In this document: positions 48,311 to 60,598 of the stretch, one piece after another
How positions within the stretch are numbered: the first letter of the stretch is position 1
How the letters are laid out: each line of letters begins with the position of its first letter
DNA from: Drechmeria coniospora
Lineage: Eukaryota > Ascomycota > Sordariomycetes > Hypocreales > Ophiocordycipitaceae
Assembly: GCF_001625195.1 (NCBI RefSeq)
Contig: NC_054391.1
Location: 1,364,001 to 1,428,000 of the forward strand
Direction of reading: 5' to 3'
Length of the DNA: 64,000 bases
Program-made: the position numbers and the translations under genes
Notes under the pieces: generated by a model
Database searches by the model: none
Seen by the model: only the letters and a program-made list of their open reading frames with translations
What the model was told of the DNA's origin: nothing

Positions 48311-48531
48311 GCGAGGTATGAGGATGACCACATCCCTCACGACGAATAGACGAGTCTATTCAGGTCATTTGACCGCACCGTGGTTGTGGCCTGCTCTTTG
48401 TAAATGCATCTCAACGTAGAGCGAGGTATGAGGTTGGTCACGCCCAAGACCACTGCAAATGGATGAGTACGTTCGAATCATTCGACCGGCCGTGATTGAG
48501 AATGGCTGTTTGCAAGTGTTTCTCAGTATGG
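48311..48531. repeat. Degenerate 110-bp tandem duplication
   Basis: Units at 48311-48420 and 48421-48531 both begin GCGAGGTATGAGG and share CATTTGACCG/CATTCGACCG, GTGGTTG/GTGATTG and a TCTCA end. A third partial start (GCGAGAT) follows at 48532. Many differences are C/T or A/G transitions. Confidence 0.7.
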
Positions 48532-49225
48532 AGCGAGATCTTTTCTGTCGAGAGGATGGTGCTAGTGAAGCCAAATCAAATTCAACATTGCAGATGCATG
48601 TGAAGTGAAGCCCGGGGGTCAACTGCCGTACGATATGCGAGCACCATGACGGTACGTATCCATGCCAGTTACCGAACCCACGAGGAAGGCCTCACAAATT
48701 GCTTGCCAGCGCCTTCCATTTCACAATTTGATGACCAGAGCCCCCAACCCCAACCACAGGCAAGCCGTCGTGGACGCTGCAGACATGGAACTTGTCCATC
48801 GCAGACATCGATGGTCTAGATGAATTTGGTGCAGTGTAGCCTCCTCTCTCGGCACAAGAGCGATCGTGAAAAGGGAGGTCGCATGCCATGATATAATACA
48901 GTCAACAGCGGGAGACGAGTAGATAACTCTCTTGACGAAGAGAAGGATATGTACCATTCATTGTCCAACGCCAACGCCATCACCTCTGCAAAAGCTATCA
49001 TCTGAGAGGGTTGCCGGCAAAGATGGATGAGATCAAGCTAATAATAAAGAATCATAGATGCATAACGCCAGTCAGGTTGGCTACGAATGCTCGCTGGCCC
49101 TGTGTGGCGTCCTGAAACAAAGGGTATCTCATCATCCGTCCAAAGTCCAACCCTTCCTCACTGCAGCCGAGCATCAGGATTCAGATCTAATCATTTGGGC
49201 GGTTACACCCATCCTCATCCATTTG

Positions 49226-52200
49226 TCACACTTGGCGGGCGGCACGGCGTAGCCACGGCACGGCGAGCCACCACCATTCTCCGACCGTCGTGGCCATGCC
49301 ATCCACGGCGTCGGCCAGAACCCCCGTCCGTCGCGCCCAAGTCACGAGGAGCTCGGCTTCAAACTCGTCCAGCATCGGGTGCAGCACGCTGCAGATGCCT
49401 TCCATGTTCATGCACCCCCGCGTCGCGAAGGCGAAGCAGAAAGCGCCGAGGACGTCGGCCCACCTCTCCGTGTCGCACGCGCCGAAGAAATCCATCCACT
49501 GCGGCACCTCGGCGCCCGAACGTCCCGCCGGCGGATTGTTCGCGACGACGGCCTGGAGCACATCAATGTCCTCGCTGAACTGGTACGTGCTCGTCGGCAC
49601 CACCTCGAGCCCAAAGTGGTAGTACGACTTGGGGTACTTCCGGCTCTCGTAATTGCCCGGCTCGAAACCGAAGGGAATGTTGGGCACGCCCACGGGTACG
49701 AGCTGGATCCGTCCGGAACCGTTCAGGTTCATCAGCGCCATCATCGCGCCGTCGTTGATGGTGTACGGCACCATCATCGTGCCCTCACTCCGAAAGGCCT
49801 CATCCAGCTGCGCCTTGAAATCCGCCGCCTCGTCGTATTTGCCTCCCTGCGCCATCTTGGCCAAGGTGGAGACGTACCACTCGTTCAGCCGGTATGGCCG
49901 ACCCCCGAGCAGCGGCTTCCTGCTGCGGCATATAACCCGCTGCTCCGTCAGCTGCGCGATCGCCTCGCAGAACACGGCAGATCTGCGCTCCCTGTTTTCC
50001 GGGCACAATTCGTGAAACTTGTTCTTTATGTGCTCGCTCGAGTATCTCGTAGCTCCAGTGCTGCAGAGTGATTTTATCCACGACCTGGCAATGACAAGCT
50101 CATCAATCTTTGTCATCGGCCACATGTTCAAACCCTGCGCGGCTTCGTCCAGCGTCACTGCCCCAGCTTGGGACGTGACGGCCTCGAAGCGGGAGAAAAT
50201 CGACGTCAGAGGGTGAAAGTACCTCTCCCTCCAATCGTCCGGAAGCGCCTTCACATCCTCGAGGGAGTAGCGCCTGTTGAGCTGTTCTCTCGATGGCGGT
50301 ATCTGGAACCCCTCTCGAAGGGGGAGCTGCATCGTCCACTGTATGAGCCTCTCCCAGTCGTAGTCCGCCGCCTTCTCGTAATCGATCATCGGAAGCTCGT
50401 CGTTTTCGAGCGCCGTGATAAGTTTCTCCTGAAAAACGCGCGTAAACTTGGCGACGTATGCGCCCTGCTCCTTGCGCGCAGTCGCCCAGAACCGTCTCAG
50501 ATGCAAAAGTTCCATTTTGGGGAACAGCTTCACGAGCATGCCCCAGTCGATAGCCTTGTCTGCACCACCCAGCAGCGAGCGAACAGCTACCAGCGCGGCC
50601 ATGACCTCGGCATGGTTGGTCATCTCTGAAAGCTCCGCATATGTCTCCGTCTCATCCACGCCTCCCTGTCCCGTTGGAATGGCAGTGAGGGCACGGCTGA
50701 CGAGAGCGACACGTTTGATCTTCTCTTGTCTCCCGTTGGTCGTTTCTTGACCTCGTCTAGCTCTTCGCGCCGATCTTCTCAGCCATCTGTTGACCGAGGC
50801 CTCAATTTCGTCCTCATCCGATGACGTATACCCATCCTCTGCCAGCCTGGCAATCGTTGATTGCGTCAATTGTTCACTGGGCGGCCAGCGCAATTTTGGA
50901 TGTGGTTGAGATGTGTGTACGTCGGAGTCGACAAAGAATCGAATGAAGATGTTGTGAGGACCGGCCTCGCCCGCCGCGCCCTGAATAAAGTGCGACTCCC
51001 TTGACAACTCTACATCCAAGTAGGCCAAAAGCTTGTTGACGAAACGTCGGAATGGGTCGACTGCCAATGCAGAAACATTATTGTTCCTTTGGCCTCGAGC
51101 TCCAAACCGTTTCTCGACCTGGTGCATCATTTCCGACCATTCAAACCACTTGCTGCTAGGTAACCAACCGTCCAGCGTGAAACTAGTACCAAGGCGTTCG
51201 AACTGTGCGACATCAAACAACGGCCATTTCCCGTTGATGGCAGAAATTCTCGTTTCCGGATCGAAGTTGAAGGTAAGGCGCGACTGCTTCCCTGTTTCTC
51301 CCTGTTGTTGTGGGCGGGATGCGTTGCTGCCATGGGCTACAAGCGGACGAGATCTCTGCGAACCGACGCCTGAAAAGTCGTCTTCCAGATACGTGTTCGG
51401 CTCGAGGAAGCGGATAGTGGTGCCCCTTTGTGTCGTTTTCTGCGTGATTTCCGACGCATAATTTAGCGTCGTCGTCAACAATTCAGGACCGAAGCTGCTG
51501 CTGTCGAAAACGACCTTCTTGCCACCTTGGCGACGGGGATTTGGCAATAGTTCGTCTGTGCCTCCAACTTTTTGCCTCACAGAGTACTTCGGCAGCTTAT
51601 TGCGGCGGGGGCTGTCGACTTCGCCAGCCCGCTTGGCGGCCAGCTGCGCGGCGTAGACAGGGGCATCCAGTGTCGCCACTTCCCTCGGCAGATGACGACG
51701 TCCGCGGACCTTTCCATCTGGAGACGGATCGACGCTGGAGGTTTCGTCTGGAGCTGGCACAGAATGTTGGAACTGAGACTGCTTCGCCTCCTCGATCAAT
51801 CTGAGAGATGCGGGAGAGAAAGCATCCAGGCCAGGGGTGGTGATCAGCTGACATTTGATAAACAAGCCCTTCTCATCTCGAAAAGCATGCCAGTGCTCGA
51901 CGACCAAGCTACTCTGCAGCAGGTTGTTCAACGCAGACAGATGATCCTTCTCCAAAGGGAGAGCATCTGTGGGGTATGCAGCACCCCAGGCTGTGACGAC
52001 AGCGTTCCAGAGAGAGCTTCCTCCCAGGATTGCACCGCCGCTCTTCTTCAGCATGTCTGAAATGATGCTGCATAAGCGCCCAATCAAAATCTTGTCCTTT
52101 CTAGGGCGGCCCCTGCGGCTAGGTGGAGTTGGCAAGACGCTGGCTGTGCTTAGTTCGACTTCTGGGTGACCAGAGTTGCTTTCGATCTCGAGTAGTGAAG

Positions 52201-55050
52201 GTGCAAGGCTGCTGGGACGACTGGTTTTATGAAGGACTGGGATTTGACGCGGCTGGATCGCCTCGGTCTGCAGCAGAGCTTGCTGAGTAGGCCGTCGAGC
52301 AGGGGGGTTTTGGGACGGTTCCCCAGAATCTATCGTATGCTGCTGGCAGGACACGTCGTCTAGTGGCGATGAGATACTGAACACTTTGCCTCGGCTTCGT
52401 GGCGACTCCCTTTCTTCTTGATGCTCTTCTGAGGCTGATCGCCGCCGCTTCCTGTGGCTGCGTACTGTCGACATTGGCGATTCGCCGCGATGCTCGACAC
52501 TGCTCCCACCAGGGGTCAGTGGGCGCTTTTCTTGGGCAGAACTTTTAACAGATTCATCCAACGCGCCGGATATTGTTGGCCTCCAGAAGGCAGTCCTTTT
52601 TCCTTGACGTCCGGTGGGGAGAGTTGGCGCAGTGTAAGATGGGTTACAAGTCGTTCGTGACTTTTCAAGGTGGTACTTCAGCCCAATATCATTCTTCCAG
52701 CTGCCGCCACAGGTCTCACATTTCCATGGCCGCAAAGCCTTTGCTACCTTGGCCAACGACTCACGTGGGCGGCCTCGCCCCCGGATACCACCGCGACCGC
52801 GACCACGTCCACGTCCACGCCCGCGGCCATGGCTCTCATGAGCTGGAGTAGACAGATTCGAATCCTCCTCAACTAGATCTTCTGCATTGCTTCGTGAATC
52901 TTCTTCAACTTCTACCGACGGCTCTACCTTTCTGGTAGGCCGGATGTGTTGTCTCGTCTGGCTTTCGACCTTGACCAAGTCTTGAGTCGGTTGATCCATG
53001 CTCATCGCCTCAAGCAGGAGCTCCGACCGAAGTTTCATGATGACAAGGAGGCCTGTACCCGACTCCAATCCAGAGGTGTTTGAAGCCAGCTCCGGCTCTA
53101 CGTTATCACCGTCACCGTCTATCGACGGCTCAGGCGATCGAGTCTTGCTCAACTCCCTCAAGGCAGCCTTTTTCGGCCTACCTCGCCGGCCAGATTTGAG
53201 GCCTCCGTGAGGTGTTCGGAGACCGCAGATGTCGGACAAGGACATTGGCGTTTCTGTGACCGGAGGTGGCGCTGTAACTGGGCTGAAACCATATGATGTG
53301 CAGTCTTTTGAGGCCGAAACGGCCGTATCGATGGACTCCGACGCCGAAACGGCCAAGTTGGAGCGACTGTCTCGGGTGCTTGCTGTAGCTGGCTGAGTGA
53401 AGAAAAGATAAGCGGCCACCTTACCCGTGCGAACATGCTCGCTCCTTAGCTGCAGGTGTTCCAGGTGGGCGGGCTGGATGCCAGGTGTTGCCATGGACCC
53501 AGTCATGGCCGCCAGGAAGCGGTTGAAGGTGACACCAAGCGTCAAGGAGTAGATGTCCGGGTTCGACAGTCCGCTATCTCCTGACGACTGGACCATACTC
53601 GCAATCGTATGAGGTAGTGGTTTGTCCATGCTCCAGGGGCATAACACGCTGAGTCGAGCACTGCTGGCGCGTTGCGGGCAGTTTTCCTCATCACCCTCCC
53701 CGCCATTGGCGCCTCCTGCTCTAGACGACGGCTTTCCATTCCGCTTTCCCGTTGACAAATATATTGCCCAGTCGTCCGGGTTCAAGTCGCGATTGTACTT
53801 TATGCAATCTTTGAAGACCCGGTTGTCGAGCTTGGCAGAGACATATTGGATGACACCACGAGAGTTGAGGAATCTGCAGGTTTTGGAGACGATCTTCATC
53901 TGCCAGCGCATGCCGAGAACACCGAGCTTCGACTTCAGGTCTTGCATGCGGATGACATCCCACTCCTTGGTCACAGCCATAAAGGTGGTGGCTAGTGCAA
54001 TGTAGTCAATGTCCGTGCCGGTCCAGCGAACATGCCAAGGTACGGGGTCGAGCGACCCGGCTAGGGTTTGATGGGACAACTTCATCTCAGTTTCGGGATT
54101 GGCGTTGGCGCTGGCGTTGGCGTTGGCGTCGGCTTCATTAAGCAGCGGCGGAGTGAAGGATTTGAGCCATATCTTGCTTGTCTTGGTCCCCCTGACGAGC
54201 GTCGTCCTCTTCGTGATGTATCCTTTCCGGACGAGGGCATCAGTTCGCTTGGGCACCGAGCGCTTGTCCTGGTCGACCAGGCGGCCCAGATCTCCCTGGA
54301 GAATTCCGTTTGACCTGCTGGATGCTATGCCGAGAAGCAGAAGCCACTCGGAGCGGGGGACGCGTTTGTAGTCGACGGCATGGCCGGTGATGGCCTCCCA
54401 CATGGTAGCCTCCGAGGTGGACACACGGACCTCATCCTGGACCGCCGTCTCCTTCTGAGAATTATCATCGGGTGCTTGATGCAGATTCGCAGCATCAATG
54501 TCTCGCTCACCGAGCTGTGGCAGGGCTAAGATCTCGGGCAGAGAGAGGTGGTTGTACCGTCTCCCACGGCCAACTGACACATCGCTCCTCGCAACAATCC
54601 AGCCCCATATGATGGAGGCTGCACTGTCTGCCTTTTGGTCATCGATGGTGGCTAAAGAGGAGCCAGCGGTGGCGGATGAGTCGCGGATGGCCTTCAGCAG
54701 CTCTCTCACAGAACAACCTGCGCGAGGGTGGTATTAGTGACGACGTCGACACGATGCGCATCTGATGAGGCCTTTGCAGCCTCTCAACCAGTGTGATGTT
54801 CATAAAGATGATCAAGCTCACACGTCAATAGAACACCGGGTTCTCATCACCTGAGCTCTCTTCTCTTCTCCGTACGAGGAAATAACGGGAGAGAAAGTGA
54901 GAGTGTGAAAGAGAGCAAAGTACAGAGAGGGAGGCAGAAAGCGACAAGAGTCGGGCATGGTTTGATGCTCAGCGGGCACTCACCATTCTCACCAGCGCAT
55001 GAGATGTGCATCAGCAGAAGCGCTATCAGACCCTCAAGCTCCCATGCCAT
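49226..55050 (-). CDS. TFIIIC largest subunit, B-block binding (Tfc3/sfc3-like)
   Basis: Two exons: 55050-54984 and 54717-49226, joined across a 266-nt GT-AG intron, giving 1852 aa. The start MAWELEGLIALLLMHIS comes from the short first exon; the splice yields ENGCSVRELLKAIRD. The B-block-binding winged-helix domain lies at about 145-210 (SEWLLLLGIAS to KTSKIWLKSF), where LVRKGYI and the Lys/Arg-rich end are typical. An Asn/Ala repeat (about 220-230) follows. An AT-hook-like GRRGRPKK is near 532, an RG-repeat block near 652-670, a C-x2-C-x12-H-x7-C finger at about C687-C711, and a second AT-hook (RRGRPRK) near 890. The C-terminal 700 residues are ordered and helical. TFIIIC binds the B box of tRNA genes and recruits TFIIIB for RNA polymerase III; this subunit contacts the DNA. 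The length fits the family. Confidence 0.88.
54101..54133. repeat. 6-bp coding repeat (Ala-Asn tract in TFIIIC subunit)
   Basis: Tandem GGCGTT/GGCGCT hexamers, read on the minus strand as Ala-Asn repeats between the B-block domain and the next ordered segment. Confidence 0.8.
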
Positions 55051-55600
55051 GGCTATCAGCAGGTCCGGGGCGTCATTGTCAGGTCACGTAGTGGCCGCTC
55101 ATGAAGGGGGAAAAATTATGTTCGAGCCAGGGTTTGAATGCACGACCAACAGAAATTCTTCCGACGAGGCCGCGGCGTCGATTTTGAATTTTCCTGGTAG
55201 GTGGAAAATGGGTTGGTCAGGAAGCCTCCAGGGGGTGGGGGGCGGCTGCTGCAGGGACTGGAACTAGCGATTTTGCTAACGATCTGCGGCGATGACGTAA
55301 TCGTTGTCGAGAATTCGAAACCATGGTGTCGAAGTTTCGAATCTCCAGTTGATCAAATGCCGCTGGAGGCGTTTCGATCATTTGTGGTTCTCATATCACT
55401 TCAAATCGGCTCGACTCCTTGCCCCTGGCTACGGAGTTATATTTGCATGTACGTACGTCGGTGTATAATGCTTTCAAACTACTGACCAGGAAGTGGCCTA
55501 AAAACCAATGATATGTGAGCGAAGGATAAGTATCGTCATTACTCGTATTTTGTATGCCTCTCTCGAGTTCTCCTCGTCGGTTCTACTGATCAGATCAGAT
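55051..55600. promoter_or_regulatory. Promoter region of the TFIIIC-subunit gene
   Basis: The 550 bp between the Tfc3-like start and the stop of the basic-protein gene, both on the minus strand. Sequences resembling GGTTYGAAT occur near 55128-55140 and 55312-55350. No A box at tRNA spacing or acceptor stem could be found, so they are not called tRNA genes. Confidence 0.4.
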
Positions 55601-56619
55601 CTACGCCTTCTTTCTCTGGCCGTCGAGCTTGGCTTGCTCATGCTCGCGAATCTTTCTGTATGCATCAATGATATCGTTCCTCGCCACCTGCAGCTCTTCG
55701 CGCCGTCGCAGACTTCCAGCGGCCTTGGGCACGTTGTCGACGTCGACGGCAGCATCGCCAATCCTGAGCGGCTGTCGAATCTTCTTATGGAGCTCGGGGG
55801 GCGCTTGTGCCACATCGTGAAGGCCAATCTTGACCTCTCCGCGCCGTTTTTTGAGCGCGAGCCAGGGATCCTCGTCTTTGTCCTCGTCTGGCTTCCCACG
55901 CCGCCTCCGGCCCTTCTTCTTGCCGCCGCCTTCGGTGGATTCTTCCTTGAAGGCGGTAGAAGAAAGGATGCCGGCGGCGTCGTTCTCCAGCTCGCGCTCC
56001 ACCTCCAACTCCAACTGTTCATCCCTCTTCTCCTGTATTTTCCGCTCTTCTGCCCGCCACTGGTCGTACAGTTTGTGCATCTTGCGTTCCTTGATGGTCC
56101 GGTAGACTTTGAGGCCCTGTTCGTCCTTTCCATCCCGAATCTTGGTCTTCTTGGTGAGTCCGGACACGGGCAAGGCGGCATTGACGCGAGCGGCGAAGGA
56201 CCTCAGGTCCTCTCCGGGCTGGATACGTGGTGCTTCCGGGGCAACGTCGACCGCAGCAGACGACGGTTTGCTCTTATCCGCTCCATCGTCAAGGCCGGAT
56301 CGAACCTTTTTCCCTTGGGCGACGGCCATGAGTCGCCGGAATGCGCGCGGCGTATCGTTGTCTTTGCTCCGGCTTTTGGGTTTCTTGGTCGTCGTTACTG
56401 CCGTCGTCGTCGCGTTCGATTTGCCATTGCGCTTGCTGGCTGCCTTTGCAGTTACGCGTCCCTTGCCAGAAAGAGTGGGCAGCGACCGGGCCTTTTGTGT
56501 CGGCGGCAGTTCATAGCTGTCTCGTTGTTAGAACCCTGGATTGCACAGCATGTCTGACGGCAAAGGGGTGATTCGTACTCGCCATCGTCACCGCGCTTCC
56601 GCTTATGCTTGTGAGGCAT
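55601..56619 (-). CDS. Basic lysine-rich fungal protein, probably nuclear/nucleolar
   Basis: Two exons, 56619-56579 and 56516-55601, joined by a 62-nt GT-AG intron with a TCTAAC branch; 318 aa. The first exon encodes MPHKHKRKRGDDG and the splice yields GDYELPPTQKARSLP, a start seen in conserved ascomycete proteins of unknown role. The N-terminal 100 residues are strongly basic with several Lys/Arg clusters. FRRLMAVAQGKKVRSGLDDG follows near 95-115, then a long charged helix (KERKMHKLYDQWRAEERKIQEKRDEQLE, about residues 180-207), likely a coiled coil. Next come a KKKGRRRRGK patch and a second helix (REELQVARNDIIDAYRKIREHEQAKLDG) before a KKA end. The composition suggests a nucleolar or RNA-associated role; I cannot name the family. 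Its stop lies 551 bp upstream of the TFIIIC-subunit start on the same strand. Confidence 0.8.
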
Positions 56620-59600
56620 ATCGTGGGTTCTTGGTGATGTATCACGGAGAGACAATGTGTGTCAGCACTGGGAATATGCAGCCCTTCGTCCAGGCGCCCT
56701 TGGTGAGATGCTGTTGGGCTTGGATGGGTGTGCATTCAATTGAAGATGCTGATGCCGCTTCGTGAAATTTACGTCGATTAGGTGGGTCCACGCCTTTTTT
56801 TGCAATCTGCCTGTATCATTTCGGCCTATAAGGGATAGTTCTTATTAATAATTAATGATTTATTCACTTAGCACCGTCGTAGTACTCCGTACAGTCCGTC
56901 CAGTTACAAAGGACATGTACACTAACTAGACTAAGTAATTAATTAAATAGTTACAACAAAATACAGTACTGTATATCTAAGTATGTACTTACGGTTACTG
57001 ATCTTTACTACTGTACTCCGTATACTCCGTAGTCATGGTACACTTGCATGGAAGTAGGTGAACAGTACAAGTCATTGTACATATATTACTCCGTACGGAG
57101 TACAGGTAAGTATTAATATTCCTTAGTATTAATATTCCTTAGTACATACCCGACCAAATATGTAAGTACAAGCAACATGACTGACCTGGCCAGTAGAAGA
57201 AGGTGAGCGCGCTTGCCGCTCGTACAATAACAAGCATCGTCTTGCGAGAGGTTGGGGTTCTCATTACCCTCAGGTTCGACGAAATAGTCTCCGTTCAGTT
57301 TATGCCGTCTCGTCCACTCATCGATGGTTCGAATACTGAAGTTGCGATATCCGACACGAGTCATTACATTTGATGATGTTCTCGGGTACGCACCCTGCCT
57401 GAATCCCCGATGCCAGGCTTGCATGTACACAAATGCTCACACAGTATAAGAGCGCTCGCCTGTCAATCTCCGTCATGAGACATTGGACTCGGCCAAAGTT
57501 CATGAAAGGAATACCTCGCATCAAACCAGCCCAATGTACGGAATACGCTCGGCTCTATAGGATCCATCCTTCTTATGGGTGTTAATCGGTCAGTGAACAG
57601 TCCAGTCTAGCGCATCCCAGCCACCAGCACCAGCCACAGCGAAAAGGTAGTTTCATTCGGCATCATGAGAAACGACACCCTCATCACGATGCCTCTCGGG
57701 AAGGCTTCGGAAGTTTGAGGATTTTTGGCACGCTCGGTTGATGTAATATCGAACAATATTGACCCTCCTCTGATCCTGCTGACCTGACTAATGGGCGGCC
57801 GCCTTGGTCATTGCGTGGCATGGACTGGGTTCTTTGGGTGATCATGATCATCAACGGAAGCTCCGAGCGAAGTCAATGTCAAGAAAGCCATTGTCTACGG
57901 GAGCGCTGCCTGTCCGTGTAGAAATCAGGCACTTCTAGCGTCGCACTCTGGTCATGTGTCATGGGCATGTCCATTGTAGTCGGTAAGTCACCTCCCGACT
58001 TCCTTGCCTCCTCTTTTAATGGGCACCAAAATCGAGTGCACCTTCTTCAGCACAGGCTTTGTCATGCGGGAAATGGCTTCTTCAACGCAATTCTCGAACT
58101 TGACATTGAACAAGAAGCCTGGTCTGCCCCTGGTATTCTGTTGCCTGGACCCAAGGACAATACCATGCGCCCCGTCTAATTTTCGTGTAAGTGGCACGCA
58201 TCCCAGCATACTTGGCGACTTGCCCGCACCTGTATCACGAGTCCACGACCTCCGTGTCGCCAAACCATTGACGAAATGGTTTCTATACATAATGGAACAT
58301 ATCTCCTGCTAAATCCACATTCACTTCTTGTTGGCACGGATCAGCCGTTGAGGTGGGCGCTGATGTGGCGTCAAGAACAATACTAAGAGTCACAATGCTA
58401 GCATGTGCTAGCACATCGAGCGGAACGGGACCCCTGGAGTAGCGTGCGCCCTCGTCCCCAGTGATGCCTGCACGGCGAAATGGAATCAAGAACAGGCGGG
58501 TTATCTCAGTCAAGCTGAAAGTAGAAGTGAGGCCCTCGGAGTTCTATGGTGGGGTGTGATACCGTTCAAGTACCCATTCCGGAGGGCCCTGCATCTCCAA
58601 CCAACCCCCTTGTATATCAGTCCAGTGAACAATGCTTTAGAACAATAGGAAACGGTGAGCACTGTGTATGGTGATACATGAAATAATACCGGGTATGCGT
58701 GCCGAGGACAGAGTCGGACATCATCGACGGAACTCAGCGCTTCTCGTATGCTCACCAACCCCGTCGAAGACTCGGCAAGGCTTCTCTATAAAGAATCAGG
58801 CAACTCCACATTCTGTGAAGGAAAAAAGCATTATCGCCATTGACTCTTTCAAACTATTCCCAATAAGCTTTATCAAAACCTCACGTATACCTTGCTTCCA
58901 ATATCAACATCCAACATGCCTTCCAACAACGTCAAGACTCCCAACGGCCCCAAAACCGAGACCCATGGCCAAAGTTACCTGGGTTGCACTATCATGTAAA
59001 TGAATTGCCACTTCATTCATGAGGAAATACTGGGAGGAGGACAGGCATCTGAGATGTTATCAGCACATCTCCATAGCATCGACCATGCTTGCCCATTTGA
59101 CTACCGCTTCTTTTCTACCACCGAGGACTTGGCTAGTGTCGACATCCGACACGACACGAAGGATGTGGGTGAAGTTAAAGAGATGAAACAACAAGATCAA
59201 CCGAGATGAGATACGAGAAATAGGCTCCATTCTGTTTTTTCTCTCATTCCGTTCTTGCCGTTGCACATTGTATAACCACAGGCTCCAAGAACATTGTTCT
59301 CAGCAGCGGGACACCGCGGCCAGATGAGGAGCTTCTTTATCATTCGATCAATCTTTCCCAATTTCCCCAGCCATCGCAGGCTTTATCAGGTACATGAATA
59401 GCGTCTATCAAATGCTCCATTGGAGAACACTTCAATGTACCAGTTAAAACTTGTGCTCGCTATAATTGACTCCAAATATGCAAATCATTGCTGAACACTT
59501 GAATGTCCAGTACCATAACAAACTGTTATGGAATAAAGATCGTATAGTGTTGTCCTTGGGGCTTCCGAAGACTTGTATATATTTCGTAGCAACTTTGCGT

Positions 59601-60598
59601 CACTGATTTCCATATCTCGCCTCGCCAATGCCGACCGAGGATACCGTGTAAAAACAGATATTGACCAGGATGTCTCCCATTATTTGATAGAAAATGTTCT
59701 ACTCTAAAGTTTCTTGGCCTGTAGTGTATCCATCACTTGCAACTTGGATGACCGGGTGCACAAGGCTCGTAAGTGCTAGCTCCTTCTTCCTGCAGACCTG
59801 TTGATTACACGTCAATCCAAGCTCGGTAAGAGCCACTTGAAGCACAGTCCGCAGAACAATATAGAACCGATAATCCATATCTAGTGCACGCGATTCAGTA
59901 CGAATCACCTTGGTCTGGCTTACATCTGCAGTTCACCCTTCTCTTTGGTTTTTTTTCTTCGATGCTAGCAGGATGCGGTTTGGAAGAAAATAGATCAACA
60001 CCATCAAATCGTGCTATTTATCATGGCATAGTATCTATTACCAAATTGATTATGCGACATAGTCTTCCCTGGAAGCCTGACCTGCAATACAATGAGGGAA
60101 GAATACATGCATGTATGCAGGTACTCGAGTATGAGATTGGTTGTGCAGAGTACAGCAGGTGTACTCTGTATAAATAAGTACTCCGTAGTATTCCTTACGT
60201 ACTTGGTATCAAATAGGGACGGAGTGCGAAGTACGGAGTAGGTGACGATATAATATTTACTACCCCGTACTTGTAATTGCAATTGTACTCAAGTTCGGAG
60301 TACGGTAATAATACTGTACTTATCTAGGTAGATGCATTAAATACTTAATAGTACTCCGCCTCCGTACTCGTTACAAGCAGTACTTAAGTACTTACATGTA
60401 ATGGGGAGGGGAATTGCCAAAACCGGACGATGGTCCACCCACCCGCATATGGAAAAAGCGGTGAGCCATGGATGTGGCAGAATCTGGAGATTTTTGTAAA
60501 GAGCCTCTCGCAGCGGTAGGCCATGCAAAGCCCAGCACCTTGTTTCAACATCACCCGCCTCTTCAATTTTTCTAGTGCGCGACAGCCAAGACAGTACA
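56620..60598. other. Intergenic block, no firm gene
   Basis: About 4 kb. The left 600 bp is AT-rich with ACGGAGTA motifs, including a perfect TACTCCGTACGGAGTA palindrome at 57087-57102. A 16-bp direct repeat (AGTATTAATATTCCTT) lies at about 57113-57144. Frames near 57.1-57.4, 58.0-58.3 and 59.7-59.9 kb on the minus strand look superficially protein-like but lack start context, splicing logic and reproducible motifs. A plausible tiny ORF is given separately at 58916. The region 60180-60390 is again GTAC-dense. Confidence 0.5.
58916..58999 (+). CDS. Possible 27-aa small protein or first exon
   Basis: The ATG follows a classic fungal leader (pyrimidine/A-rich, ATCAACATCCAAC just before the start) of about 120 nt. 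It opens MPSNNVKTPNGPKTETHGQS and stops after 27 codons. A GTAAAT two bases before the stop could act as a splice donor into further sequence, but no acceptor gave a recognisable continuation. Hydrophilic, no family recognised. It could equally be a chance ATG. Confidence 0.25.
   Translation: MPSNNVKTPNGPKTETHGQSYLGCTIM

Larger units (their letters stand above)
47157..49225. other. Intergenic between eqolisin and TFIIIC subunit
   Basis: No supportable gene. A minus-strand frame ending at 47587 has an eye-catching cysteine pattern (CCRC, then YCCQRC) but no start or signal peptide. A degenerate 110-bp tandem duplication lies at 48311-48531. Confidence 0.5.

Noticed and set aside
55120..55350. 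GGTTYGAAT-like sequences suggesting a tRNA B box upstream of the TFIIIC-subunit gene
   Set aside because: No A box at proper spacing and no pairing acceptor or anticodon stems on either strand.
56620..57150. AT-rich DNA as an origin, centromere edge or RIP-mutated transposon
   Set aside because: The stretch is short, lacks transposon coding remnants and shows the same GTAC motifs as other intergenic DNA rather than a C-to-T transition pattern.
57988..58310. Protein-like minus-strand fragments, one reading PFRQWFGDTEVVDS between stops, resembling an ADP-ribosyltransferase-associated motif
   Set aside because: Only one short match, interrupted by stops on both sides, while the plus strand and another minus frame look equally protein-like; probably chance. 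A translated search would settle it.
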